Positions 17,290 to 25,194 of a stretch of DNA of 64,000 nt are shown piece after piece. The position numbers and the translations under genes were made by a program. Positions within the stretch are counted from its first letter, which is position 1. The number at the start of each line of letters is the position of its first letter. The notes under the pieces were generated by a model that was given only the letters and a program-made list of their open reading frames with translations, did no database searches and was not told the DNA's origin. The stretch covers positions 310,001 to 374,000 of the forward strand of contig CBDHCD010000003.1 of assembly GCA_965260995.1 (NCBI GenBank). The letters are read 5' to 3'. This DNA is from JBBROS01 sp965260995. Lineage in GTDB: Bacteria > Pseudomonadota > Alphaproteobacteria > Acetobacterales > Acetobacteraceae.

Positions 17290-17841
17290 TCAGCGAGCAG
17301 ACGTCTCGTCGAGGCTGGACAAGATGGCCGAGACGCGGCGCTTGTTGACGCCGAAATCGTAGCGGCCGACCTGGCTGCGGGAGTAGAGGACGAGGCCGCT
17401 GCCGTCGCCGTCCGGAAGAACCTGAACGCTGATGGTGTCGGGGAAGCGGAACACCAAGCTGCGCTCGACGAAATCGGCGCGGCGGTGGGCCAAGTCGGCG
17501 GAGAGTTCCGTGGTGCGCGGGCGCGCGGTCACCGTCGTGCGGACGAGGGCGTAGAGTTGGTCGGGAGACAGGTCGTAGCGCCTGGTCCGGCTGTCGGGTG
17601 TGGGCATGAAGCCGGCTGGGGCGGCGAGGGCGCTGTTAGGAGAGGTTGGGCGTTGGAAATCGGCAAGGTCGCCAGGCGGGGGCAGTGTCATCGGGCCGCC
17701 GGTGCAGGCGGCGAGAAGCAAGAGCGGCGATACAGCCAAGATTGGCAGCGCCCGACGTTTCCAGCCGGGCCGGGTCGTCGCCCGTGTTGCGATTGGTGCG
17801 GATGGGTCATCGCGTGGCCTCCTGGCTGCTTGCGTCGTCAT
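17290..17841 (-). CDS. DUF1499 family lipoprotein
   Basis: A 183-residue protein with an unusually long basic N-terminus (about 30 residues), a hydrophobic segment and the lipobox LLAAC near residue 46, so it is probably a lipoprotein held in the membrane. The mature domain carries the DUF1499 hallmark near the end: LYSRSQVGRYDFGVNKRRV. The role of DUF1499 is unknown; it is widespread in alphaproteobacteria. A later GTG or ATG start closer to the lipobox is possible. It begins 4 bases after the stop of the methyltransferase gene, consistent with cotranscription. Confidence 0.75.
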   Translation of the reverse strand: MTTQAARRPRDDPSAPIATRATTRPGWKRRALPILAVSPLLLLAACTGGPMTLPPPGDLADFQRPTSPNSALAAPAGFMPTPDSRTRRYDLSPDQLYALVRTTVTARPRTTELSADLAHRRADFVERSLVFRFPDTISVQVLPDGDGSGLVLYSRSQVGRYDFGVNKRRVSAILSSLDETSAR

Positions 17842-17845
17842 AGCG

Positions 17846-18463
17846 TCACTTGGCGCCGATCACCGCCCAGAGCGGATCGCCGCGTGATGGGGCATGAACC
17901 TTGCCGTGAACGCCGCCGAACCCGGCCTGCTGCATGTAAGCGGCGACGAGCCGTTGCTGGTCAGGGCCGGAAAGGGCCTGCCAGATGGCGACAGCCTTGG
18001 TCGGGAAGCAGCGGTTGCTGAACGAGACAACGAAGGGCGCGCCGGGACGGAGGGCGCGAGCAACTTCCTGGAAGACTTCGACCGGGCGTTGCAGGTATTG
18101 CACCGAGACGCAGAGGGCGGCGGCGTCGAGGCTGCCATCGTCGAGCGGCAGGGCAGGGTCGTGGTTGAGGTCTTGAACGAACCAAGTGGAGAGCCGGGGG
18201 TTGGCGGCCAACTCCTCGGCGTTCATGCCGTGGCCAGTGACGCGGCCGTAGGCGACGTCGTCGGGCAGGTGGCTGACCCAACTGCTCATGAGATCGAGCA
18301 GGTCGCCGCCTTCGGGCAGGGTGTCGCGATAGACTTGGGTCGCGGCCGCGATAGCGCCGTCGTCGATGTGGGTGACGAAGCGGGGCTGGGCGTAGAACGC
18401 CGGGTCGGGCGAGGGGTCCGCCTTGCGGAACGCGCCGTCGGGAAGTCCAGGAAGCTGCTGCAT
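17846..18463 (-). CDS. class I SAM-dependent methyltransferase
   Basis: A 205-residue protein beginning at the ATG at 18463 (MQQLPGLPDGAFRK). It has the pattern of small alphaproteobacterial methyltransferases: GGDLLDLMSSWVSHLP as a modified motif I, then VQDLNHDP, LPLDDGSLDAA and the late FSNRCFPTKAVAIW. Relatives act as type 11 methyltransferases of unknown substrate. The classical glycine-rich loop is weak, so SAM binding is inferred from overall pattern. The frame is open further upstream to 18796, but that extension is Pro/Ser-rich, overlaps the divergent radical SAM gene and is a shadow. It is followed after 4 bases by the DUF1499 gene and is divergent from the SplB-like gene with about 29 bases between. 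Confidence 0.78.
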   Translation of the reverse strand: MQQLPGLPDGAFRKADPSPDPAFYAQPRFVTHIDDGAIAAATQVYRDTLPEGGDLLDLMSSWVSHLPDDVAYGRVTGHGMNAEELAANPRLSTWFVQDLNHDPALPLDDGSLDAAALCVSVQYLQRPVEVFQEVARALRPGAPFVVSFSNRCFPTKAVAIWQALSGPDQQRLVAAYMQQAGFGGVHGKVHAPSRGDPLWAVIGAK

Positions 18464-18492
18464 GGGCTGGCATATCGGGGCGGCGGGCCGAC

Positions 18493-19542
18493 ATGCCAGG
18501 GATGAGGCGATGGGTTCCGAAACGGGTGCTGGCGACACCGGCGGCATTGGCTTGGCCGGAGGGCGCGGCCATGGTCGAGCGGGCGGCAGCCTTGGGGTCG
18601 GAGGTTGTGCGGTTGCCGTCCGACCGGCTGACGGGGCTGCCGGACGCCTACCGCGATGCCAAGACAACGATGGCGGTGGTGGCGGCGAGCGCCAGCCGGC
18701 GGCGGCTGCAGCCGATCCCGCCGAGCGCCGACTGGCGGTTTGACCTGGCGGAGGGGTGCCCAGCGCATTGCTCGTACTGCTACCTGGCCGGGTCATTGGC
18801 CGGGCCGCCGATCATCCGGGCTTACGCCAATCTGCCGGAGATCCTGGCGGGGCTGCCGGCAGCGGTTGGGCAGGGAACGGTGACGTCGGTATCCGAGGCG
18901 CGGGCGGGGGAAGGAACGACGTTCGAGTGTTCCTGCTATACCGATCCATTGGCGATCGAGCACCTGACCGGCTCGTTGGCGACTTGCATTCGGTATTTCG
19001 GCGGCTGGGACGCCGCGGTGCAGTTGCGGTTCACGACCAAGTTCGACGCCGTGGAGCCTTTATTGGGGCTGGCGCACAACGGGCGGACGCGCATCCGGTT
19101 CTCAGTGAACGCGGCGGCGGCAGAGCGGCACGAAGGAGGCGCGCCTCGGGTCAAGGCCCGGCTGGCAGCGTTGCGGGCGGTGGCGGCGGCTGGCTATCCG
19201 GTCGGGCTGACGGTAGCGCCAATTCTGCGGGTGCCGGACTGGGCGGAGGCGTATGACCGCTTGTTCGCGGACGCGGCGGCGGCGCTGGAGGGGGTGCCAG
19301 GGGCTGACCTGACAGTGGAGCTGGTCACGCACCGGTTCACGCCGAAGTCAAAAGGAGTGCTGGAAGGGTGGTATCCAGGCAGCCCGCTGGAGATGGATGA
19401 GACGCAGCGGACGCGGAAGATGACGAAGTTCGGCTCGGTGAAGTGGGTGTTTCCGAAGGAGCATATGGCGGAGATGCGAGCGTCGCTGGAAGCGTCGCTG
19501 GCACGACGCCTTCCGGGCGCGCGGGCGCTCTACTGGACGTAG
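18493..19542 (+). CDS. spore photoproduct lyase-like radical SAM protein
   Basis: A 349-residue protein of the SplB-like radical SAM family. The iron-sulfur/SAM motif is CPAHCSYC (C-x3-C-x2-C, near residues 89-97), preceded by WRFDLAEG and followed by the conserved CSCYTDPLAIEHLTG, TTKFDAV and THRFTPKSK segments. SplB in spore formers repairs thymine dimers by radical reversal. This bacterium is not a spore former by gene content, so the alphaproteobacterial version probably has another, unproven nucleic-acid or metabolite role. In-frame ATG codons at 18493, 18502 and 18511 all precede WVPKRVL; relatives start within a few residues of it. Divergent from the methyltransferase. Confidence 0.82.
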   Translation: MPGMRRWVPKRVLATPAALAWPEGAAMVERAAALGSEVVRLPSDRLTGLPDAYRDAKTTMAVVAASASRRRLQPIPPSADWRFDLAEGCPAHCSYCYLAGSLAGPPIIRAYANLPEILAGLPAAVGQGTVTSVSEARAGEGTTFECSCYTDPLAIEHLTGSLATCIRYFGGWDAAVQLRFTTKFDAVEPLLGLAHNGRTRIRFSVNAAAAERHEGGAPRVKARLAALRAVAAAGYPVGLTVAPILRVPDWAEAYDRLFADAAAALEGVPGADLTVELVTHRFTPKSKGVLEGWYPGSPLEMDETQRTRKMTKFGSVKWVFPKEHMAEMRASLEASLARRLPGARALYWT

Positions 19543-19590
19543 CGATTGTTCGTTGTGTTTCTGATATTCAAAAAACTTACCTACAAACGT

Positions 19591-19609
19591 AAATGAACCA
19601 TGTTCATTT
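19591..19609. terminator. AT-rich inverted repeat between converging genes
   Basis: An 8-bp inverted repeat (AAATGAAC, three-base loop, GTTCATTT) sits in a very AT-rich stretch (19556-19675) between the ends of the SplB-like gene and zapE. On the plus strand it is followed by a T-rich stretch (TGATTTTTAG), consistent with a weak intrinsic terminator. Confidence 0.4.
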
Positions 19610-19671
19610 AAAGGTGATTTTTAGTAATAGACTTTGAAAGGTAATCAACTAATAATTCAGTCAGTCTATTC

Positions 19672-20859
19672 TTATGTGAGATGGGGCAAGGCTCGGTAAG
19701 CTGGGCCCTGCATTTCCTGCAGGCGGGAGGCGGTGCGGCGGAAGGCTTCGGCGTTCTCGCCCCGTTGATAGAGATCGTCCGGCACGGCCGCGGCGCTCGC
19801 GACTAGTTTGACCCGATGCTCGTAGAGGGCGTCGATCAAGGTGATGAAACGGCGGGCTTCGTCGAAGTTGTCCGGCGATAGACGAGGCACGGCGTCGAGC
19901 ACAAGGGCCTGGTAATGAGTCGCGAGGGCGAGGTAATCGCCAGGGCCAAGCGGTTGACTGCAAAGGGCCTGGAAATCAAAACGGGCAACGCCTTTGGCGG
20001 CAACAGGGATCGTGATCTGGTGGCCCATGACCATGAGGCGCTCCGTCCTCGGTTGCGCGCCGCCTGAGAGGTCGCGAAACGCGCCGTCGAGAGCTTCGTC
20101 AGCACGGGTGTCGGCCGGGACGTGCCAGTATGGTGGGGCACCTAGGGTTCGGCGGCGCCAGTCACGATGGCCGGCCATGACAATCAGGTCAAGATACTGG
20201 TCTAGTAGGCTAAAGAATGGTGCGAAGGCGTCGCGGCCTGGTTGGCCGGCGAACAAGTCCGTGGGAGCGGTATTGCTGGTGGCAACGATAACGACGCCGC
20301 GGGCGAACAAGGCCCTGAACAACCGGGAAAGGATGGTGGCGTCGGCGACGTCGTTCAATTGGAACTCGTCGAAGCACAGCAGCCAAGCATCCTCGGCGAT
20401 GCTGTCGGCAAGCGGCGGGATAGGGTCGTCGCTGTGCGGGTCGGCAAGTCGGTGTGGCTCGCGGCGCCAGGAGTGGATGCGGTGATGGACATCTTGCATG
20501 AACTCGTGAAAGTGAACCCGGCGTTTGCGCGACACAGTGGCGGCGGCAAAGAACAGATCCATCAGCATGCTCTTGCCGCGGCCGACATCGCCGACGAGGT
20601 AGATGCCATGGGGATAATCGTTGGGAACATCGTCCGGGCGACGACGGCCTCTCAAGCGGTCCCACAAAGTGCGGTCATAGCGCCGCGTTTCGAGCGTGTA
20701 GCCGCGCAAGCGACGCCACAGCGCTTCGAGCCGTTCGGCAGCGAGGGCTTGGGCCGGGTCGGTGGTTAGTTCACCGCTGGACAGACGGGCGCGGTAGGCG
20801 GCCAAGGGACCGACGGCCTCGACATCGGGCGCCAGTTGAGCGGGAGCAAGTCCCTCCAT
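19672..20859 (-). CDS. zapE: cell division protein ZapE (AFG1-like ATPase)
   Basis: A 395-residue P-loop ATPase of the AFG1/ZapE family. Walker A is GDVGRGKS near residues 90-97, Walker B is LLCFDEFQ, and the family markers HFHEFMQDVHHRIH and ATSNTAPTDLF are present. In proteobacteria ZapE associates with the FtsZ ring during late constriction. In many alphaproteobacteria the gene sits near mdh/suc genes; here the neighbours are a radical SAM gene and an oxygenase, so the context differs. Length fits the family. The protein ends near the AT-rich terminator region shared with the SplB-like gene. Confidence 0.9.
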   Translation of the reverse strand: MEGLAPAQLAPDVEAVGPLAAYRARLSSGELTTDPAQALAAERLEALWRRLRGYTLETRRYDRTLWDRLRGRRRPDDVPNDYPHGIYLVGDVGRGKSMLMDLFFAAATVSRKRRVHFHEFMQDVHHRIHSWRREPHRLADPHSDDPIPPLADSIAEDAWLLCFDEFQLNDVADATILSRLFRALFARGVVIVATSNTAPTDLFAGQPGRDAFAPFFSLLDQYLDLIVMAGHRDWRRRTLGAPPYWHVPADTRADEALDGAFRDLSGGAQPRTERLMVMGHQITIPVAAKGVARFDFQALCSQPLGPGDYLALATHYQALVLDAVPRLSPDNFDEARRFITLIDALYEHRVKLVASAAAVPDDLYQRGENAEAFRRTASRLQEMQGPAYRALPHLT

Positions 20860-21267
20860 CAGGCCGGCCTCTCAACGGAACGTCCAGCTGACTTGCAACG
20901 CGGAGCGGAACATTGGGAGTTTGTTAATCTTGGTACTTGACTCGTTGGCACGTCAGCAATTTCTGATACAGAAATAATGCGCAGCATGAAGACTGTTCTC
21001 GTCACCGCTTTCCTGCTTACATTGATGGTCGTCCATTCCTGGGAGATTAAAGCCAAAATGTTTCCCACACATGAAATTTACGCATGTTGGCATGGCGGCC
21101 TACCACGGGTTGGGTCACGACCGGGGCCGTGTTGTACAGCCTTGCTAGGGTGCGCTCAGCCGTTGGGCAATACTGGGTTGATCAAGTCACGGGGTCGCAG
21201 CCAGACATGAGGATCACGAATGAGGCAAGCGATTGCGAGGTGATGAGTTCCTAGTTTAGAAAGTGTC
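20860..21267. other. intergenic region upstream of the oxygenase gene
   Basis: A 408-base stretch, more AT-rich than its flanks, between the divergent zapE and the 2OG oxygenase gene. It contains a 77-codon frame (20977-21210, plus) that opens with a hydrophobic leader (MKTVLVTAFLLTLMVVHS) but degenerates into cysteine-rich, protein-unlike sequence; I give it little weight. A small symmetric element, ATTTCTG-ATA-CAGAAAT, lies near 20959-20975. It presumably holds both promoters. Confidence 0.4.
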
Positions 21268-21900
21268 ATGACCACGCTCGATTTTGACACGCTACAACAA
21301 ATGTCCGTCAGCGGCGATCCGTTCACTCACGTAATCGTGCCACAGTTCGTGCCAAGCTCGATGCTGCCGCAGGTGGTGGCTGATCTACCGGCAATCCAGA
21401 AAGGCGGTTCGTTTCCGACTGATGGATTGCGGCTTGGACCGACGGCGAAGGCGTTGATCGAGGAGTTGGAGGGTGCCCAATTTCGGGGGGCGATCGCGGC
21501 GAAGTTCGGCCTCGATCTTGACGACGCACCGGTGATGGTGACGCTGCGCGGGCAATCGCGCGAGAAAGATGGACGCATCCATCGCGACAGTACGGCAAAA
21601 CGGGTGACGGTGCTGCTTTATCTTAATCCGGAAGGAGCGGCGTGGGCGCGAAAGGATGGCTGCCTGCGTCTGCTGCGTGGGCCGGATAGCATCGAGGACT
21701 ACGCCGTTGAGGTGCCACCAGTAAATGGAACATTGCTCGCCTTTCCGAATGGGCCGACAACGTTCCATGGGCACAAGCAGTTCGTCGGCCAACGCTACGT
21801 GGTGCAGCTCAACTGGATGACGACGGATAATAAAGCGCGCTACGAACTGCGGCGACACAAGATGACGGCATTTGTCAAGCGGCTCACGCGGGCCGCGTGA
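21268..21900 (+). CDS. 2OG-Fe(II) dioxygenase family protein
   Basis: A 210-residue protein of the 2-oxoglutarate/Fe(II) oxygenase superfamily. The facial triad is visible as HRD (His105, Asp107) and a distal His (167 or 169, TTFHGHK), with a 2-oxoglutarate-binding Arg at 176 (GQRYVVQLNW). Family members hydroxylate small molecules, proteins or sugars; similar stand-alone enzymes occur in polysaccharide clusters, but no such cluster is here. It is followed 14 bases later by an IS4-type element, whose 10-bp target duplication lies directly behind the stop, so the gene itself is intact but whatever followed was interrupted. Confidence 0.82.
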   Translation: MTTLDFDTLQQMSVSGDPFTHVIVPQFVPSSMLPQVVADLPAIQKGGSFPTDGLRLGPTAKALIEELEGAQFRGAIAAKFGLDLDDAPVMVTLRGQSREKDGRIHRDSTAKRVTVLLYLNPEGAAWARKDGCLRLLRGPDSIEDYAVEVPPVNGTLLAFPNGPTTFHGHKQFVGQRYVVQLNWMTTDNKARYELRRHKMTAFVKRLTRAA

Positions 21901-21904
21901 TCAA

Positions 21905-21914
21905 CGTGACGACA
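21905..21914 (+). repeat. target-site duplication, left copy, of the IS4-type element
   Basis: CGTGACGACA at 21905-21914 is repeated exactly at 23115-23124, immediately outside both terminal inverted repeats. Confidence 0.9.
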
Positions 21915-23114
21915 CTCACCACCTATCAGTTGCTGGAACACTCCAAAGTTGTGGGATGGGCTGAAGGGTTTGGAGCAGGTTTGCGATGCGCCGTAGGCCG
22001 CGCGTGAACCACGACGTCATGCTGCGCAGGACGTTCTTCGGCTGTTGTTCCGGGCGTCTGCGTTCGGCAGGCGTGGCATGATGGACCGCATCCCATTGTC
22101 CTGTGGACACGGCGGAGTAGAGTGCCAGCGCCATGACCAGGATGAGCCTGGCCAGCCGGTCGGGGAAGCGGATCTGGCTGTCTTCCAGGCCGAAGCCACG
22201 CGTTTTGAAGTCGGAGAACATTGGCTCAATGCCCCAGCGCCGGGCGTAGTCGAGCGTGGTGAGGTAGCCCGGGGCCTCGGACATGGCGACGATCCAGGGC
22301 TCCTCATGGCCGGGGTCCTGGATGAAGCCGACGTTGGTGCGCACCCGGCGCGCGGTCAATTCCACTTCCGTCAGATAGGGCGTGTCCCGGGCCAGGCGCT
22401 CGACCGGCCCTGCGTCGGCACCGTCGATCCATAGATGCAGGTTGCCCTTCAGCCGCAGCCGGTAGTCCCAGCCCAGCACCTGGCAGTGGCCGATCAGCGC
22501 GGGCGTGCCGTAGAACCGGTCGCCCAGCAACCGCACACGAGCCTCTTCAGGCAACCAAGCCACTACGGTGTCGAGCAAGCCTTTCTGCACGCCAAAGCCA
22601 ATGGCACCCTCGGTCTCCTCCACCCGCCAAGCCAGCGGCAAGGCGCGCTCACCCCAGCGCAGGGCCAGCATGAGGATCTGATGCCGCTCGGACGCCCGGC
22701 TCTGATCCAAGATCAGGTCCACCCGCTCGCCTGGCCCCGCTTCGGCCTGCGCCCGCGCCAACACCTCGCGTGCGAACGCCAGCATCACCGCATCGCACTC
22801 GATCAGCGGGTTCGCCAGCACGCGCACGATCCACTGGTAGCGCATGTCGATCCGGTCCGGCTGACGCGGCAGGGCGGCCGCCAGCGACATCAGGTTGGCG
22901 CTGCGCTCGCTCAGCATGGTCGCAACCAGAAGCGCCAAGTTCTCCCGCTGCGTCTTGCGCTGCCAGGGCAGCCGCTCATGCAGCACCACGCTGATGCTCC
23001 CGGCCACATGCTCGATCCCGCCCATCCAAACACCCAATCCGTCTAGGATTGGGCCTTCATCACACCACAGGTCGGACCGTCAACCACTCGGGGCCGAAAC
23101 TGATAGGTGGTGAG
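21915..23114 (-). mobile_element. complete IS4-family insertion sequence
   Basis: A 1200-bp element bounded by a 17-bp perfect terminal inverted repeat (CTCACCACCTATCAGTT at 21915-21931, complement at 23098-23114) and a perfect 10-bp target duplication (21905-21914 and 23115-23124). One transposase gene fills it. Element length and duplication length fit the IS4 family. The exact ends are read directly from the sequence. Confidence 0.92.
21916..23025 (-). CDS. IS4-family DDE transposase
   Basis: A transposase of about 369 residues from the ATG at 23025 (a TTG at 23037 would add four). Acidic residues consistent with the DDE triad are LILDQS, LLGDRFYG and the Y-x(2)-R-x(3)-E-type motif RRWGIEPMFSDFK. 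The stop codon lies inside the left inverted repeat, as is common in compact IS elements. Basic N-terminus with HERLPWQRKTQRENL fits DNA-end binding. The reading frame is uninterrupted, so the element may still be active. Confidence 0.9.
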   Translation of the reverse strand: MGGIEHVAGSISVVLHERLPWQRKTQRENLALLVATMLSERSANLMSLAAALPRQPDRIDMRYQWIVRVLANPLIECDAVMLAFAREVLARAQAEAGPGERVDLILDQSRASERHQILMLALRWGERALPLAWRVEETEGAIGFGVQKGLLDTVVAWLPEEARVRLLGDRFYGTPALIGHCQVLGWDYRLRLKGNLHLWIDGADAGPVERLARDTPYLTEVELTARRVRTNVGFIQDPGHEEPWIVAMSEAPGYLTTLDYARRWGIEPMFSDFKTRGFGLEDSQIRFPDRLARLILVMALALYSAVSTGQWDAVHHATPAERRRPEQQPKNVLRSMTSWFTRGLRRIANLLQTLQPIPQLWSVPATDRW

Positions 23115-23124
23115 CGTGACGACA
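23115..23124 (+). repeat. target-site duplication, right copy, of the IS4-type element
   Basis: Second copy of CGTGACGACA, directly outside the right inverted repeat of the IS4-type element. Confidence 0.9.
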
Positions 23125-23224
23125 TGGGAATGACAGTCCACATGAATCTGCCCTCCTGTTCCAGCTTTGGAAGGTCGTGCTCCCGTGAACAGATACCTAG
23201 CTTCTGTTAGAACTTGAGTTCTAG

Positions 23225-24087
23225 GCCGTAGTGACGATTTCAGCTCGGCTGGGTTCCGGTTCGGCGCTGGGTGTGGTTCAAGGCTGATTTCGAGGTTTGG
23301 CGATGGCGGGCGTTGAGGTGGATGCGTTGCGCGACGACCAGTGGGAGCGCTTGCGGGACCTGGTTCCGGGCGGGCGCGAGGGCCAGCGTGGGCCGCGTTG
23401 CGACAACCGCCGGTTCGTGGATGCGCTGCTGTGGATGGCGCGCTCTGGCGCGCGCTGGCGCGACCTGCCCGAGCGGTATGGTGATTACCAGGCCGTGAAG
23501 CGCCGCTTCTATCGCTGGGTCGAGCGCGACGTCTTGGGCGGCTTCCTGGCCGTGCTTGCGGCGGACAGCGACCTGGAATGGCTGATGATCGACAGCACGG
23601 TCGTGCGCGCCCACCAGCACGCGGCCGGGGCCCGCCGGTCCAAGGGGGGCCTGATGCCCAGGGGCTGGGCCGCTCTCGCGGCGGCCTGAGCACCAAGGTA
23701 CACGCCGCCACCGACGCGCTGGGCAACCCGGTGCGCCTGCTGTTCGGGCCGGGGCAGCGCCATGACGTCACGCGCGGCCACGAACTGCTGGACGGCCTCA
23801 AGCCCGGTGCCGTGATCGCCGACAAGGGATACGACGCTGACCACCTGCGGGATGCCATAGGCGACATGGGAGCCGAGGCTGTCATCCCGCCCCGGTCCAA
23901 CCGCAAAACGCCACGCGACCATGACAAGGCGCTCTACCGGGAGCGCAACCTCGCCGAGCGGTTCTTCAACAAGCTGAAGCAGTTCAGGCGCGTGGCCACC
24001 CGCTACGACAAGCTCCTGCCCAACTACAGAGGCTTCGTCCAACTCGCCGCCATAGTCGTCCTGCTTCGGTGAAATCGTCACTACCGC
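23225..24087 (+). mobile_element. IS5-family element B, copy 1 (nested in element A)
   Basis: An 863-bp element with 18-bp inverted ends differing at one base (GCCGTAGTGACGATTTCA on the left, complement of GCGGTAGTGACGATTTCA on the right), flanked by CTAG at 23221-23224 and 24088-24091. An apparently identical copy lies inverted at 35029-35891. Size, short CTA/CTAG duplication and two-frame transposase fit the IS427 group of the IS5 family. Confidence 0.9.
23303..24072 (+). CDS. IS5-family transposase made by -1 frameshift (element B, copy 1)
   Basis: Two overlapping frames encode one transposase. The first runs from the ATG at 23303 (MAGVEVDALRDDQWERL) to a stop at 23689; the second is open in the -1 frame through 24072. 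The first frame carries the helix-turn-helix-like N-terminus and the first catalytic Asp (MIDSTVVRAHQ). The second carries GRSRGGLSTKVHA, the second Asp (IADKGYDAD) and the Glu region (ERNLAERFFNKLKQFRRVATRYDK). A slippery heptamer GGGGGGC at 23644-23650, in register with the first frame, is the likely site of programmed -1 shifting and would join RRSKGG to PDAQGLGRSRGG. The same architecture is preserved in copy 2, so this is a normal IS427-type arrangement rather than decay. Confidence 0.88.
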
Positions 24088-24106
24088 CTAGCCCCATCTT
24101 TGGGGC

Positions 24107-24942
24107 ATGGCGGAGATTGCTGAGGCTGAGGGCTTTACGGACGCGGAGTGGGCGGTATGGGAGCCGCTGATCGAGTTGGTGCGGCCCCGCGGCAAGACGC
24201 CGCCGAAAGACCTGCGCCGCACGATCGCGGCCATCTTGTGGCGGCACAACAACGGCGCCAAGTGGCGGGCGATCCCGGCCGAACTCGGCCCGTGGTGGCT
24301 GGCGGCGCAGCTGTTCATCCGCTGGGCCAAGCAGGGTGCGTGGGAGCGCCTGCTGGGTTTGGCGCAGGCGCGCGCGGGCGGCTTGGATCTGGGCCTGGCC
24401 TTCCTGGACGGGACCAACATCCGGGCGCGCGCCAAAGCGGCGGGGGCGCCTAAAAAAGGGGATCTGCAGCAAGCCGAGACGAGCGTGAAGCGCTTGGTCG
24501 CTCTCGCGGCGGCTTCGGGACCAAGGCGGTGACGGTGGCAGACAGCCAGGGCCGGGCGATCGCCTTTGCGCTCGCCCCAGGCCAGGCGCACGAGGCGCCA
24601 ATGGCGCCCGCGCTGCTGGACGGCTTGACGGACGCGCCCGGCTGGGTGGTGGGCGACCGCGGCCTGTCCTCGGACGCTCTGCGCGCGCAGGCCTGGGCCA
24701 TGGGCGCGCGTCCGGTGATCCCGACCAAGAAGAACGAGGCGCCCGTGCGCTGCCCGGACTTCATCTACGTTCATCGCAACCGGATCGAGCGCCTTTGGGG
24801 TCGGCTGAAAGAGTGGCGGGCCGTGGCCACCCGCTACGAGAAGACAGCCCGCTCCTTCATGGGCGTGCTCTGCCTCGCCGCCGCACGGGACTGGCTCAAA
24901 CCCACAATCAAGAACAAGCAATCAAGTCCTAACAGAGGCTAG
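24107..24942 (+). CDS. IS5-family transposase made by -1 frameshift (element A)
   Basis: The first frame (24107-24532) starts MAEIAEAEGFTDAEWAVWEPL and includes the first Asp (LAFLDGTNIRARAKAAG). The second, -1 relative to it, continues GRSRGGFGTKAV, then VVGDRGLSSDAL with the second Asp, and the Glu region HRNRIERLWGRLKEWRAVATRYEK to the stop at 24942. The junction lies at an A6G4 run (24452-24461), a classic slip-prone sequence, so programmed frameshifting is likely. The stop codon coincides with the flanking CTAG duplication. Element B is inserted 19 bases before the start, which probably separates the gene from its own promoter. Confidence 0.85.
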
Positions 24943-25194
24943 ATGAAAGTAGATAGTTAGGTGCCAAAGCGGGCGGTATGTCCAGAGCCGCGAGGGTCGC
25001 GGCCGAATCGGGGATCGAGCACCAGGTAAGCCCAATGCGTTTGAGGCGGGCGACGAGCTAGAGCATGTTAATTGCGAGGACGGTTGAATGCGTGGCGATC
25101 TCGGGCTGGTGTTTGATTCCGGAAAGTCACGACTCTGCTTCGACCCGAAGGGGAGAGGAAGCGCCGTGGCAGGTGGTCGCCACGGCTCAGCCAG
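24943..25194. other. short unassigned stretch between IS elements
   Basis: About 250 bases between element A and the eroded IS481-type gene. I see no reading frame of protein-like quality, hairpin or tRNA here. Confidence 0.3.

Larger units (their letters stand above)
23201..24938 (+). mobile_element. IS5-family element A, split by a nested IS
   Basis: Terminal inverted repeats of about 22 bp with a few mismatches start TTCTGTTAGAACTTGA-like at 23202 and end at 24938 (reverse complement CTCTGTTAGGACTTGA). Both ends are flanked by CTAG (23197-23200 and 24939-24942), the target duplication. The 863-bp element B plus its own CTAG duplication sits inside the leader, so without it element A would be about 871 bp. 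Its transposase frames (24107-24942) follow the nested insertion. Confidence 0.85.

Noticed and set aside
18464..18796. N-terminal extension of the minus-strand methyltransferase
   Set aside because: Pro/Ser/Arg-rich, overlaps the SplB-like gene on the opposite strand, and the ATG at 18463 gives a normal-length enzyme.
20957..20984. dif-like site in the zapE-oxygenase intergenic region, near the skew reversal
   Set aside because: On the minus strand one arm (GCTGCGCATTA) matches 9 of 11 bases of the E. coli XerC arm, but the other arm matches poorly unless the spacing is changed, and the site lies about 1-5 kb left of the skew junction. Not enough to call.
20977..21210. 77-codon secreted-like small protein
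   Set aside because: The hydrophobic start looks like a leader but the rest is not protein-like, and it lies in a promoter region between divergent genes. Mentioned only within the intergenic entry.
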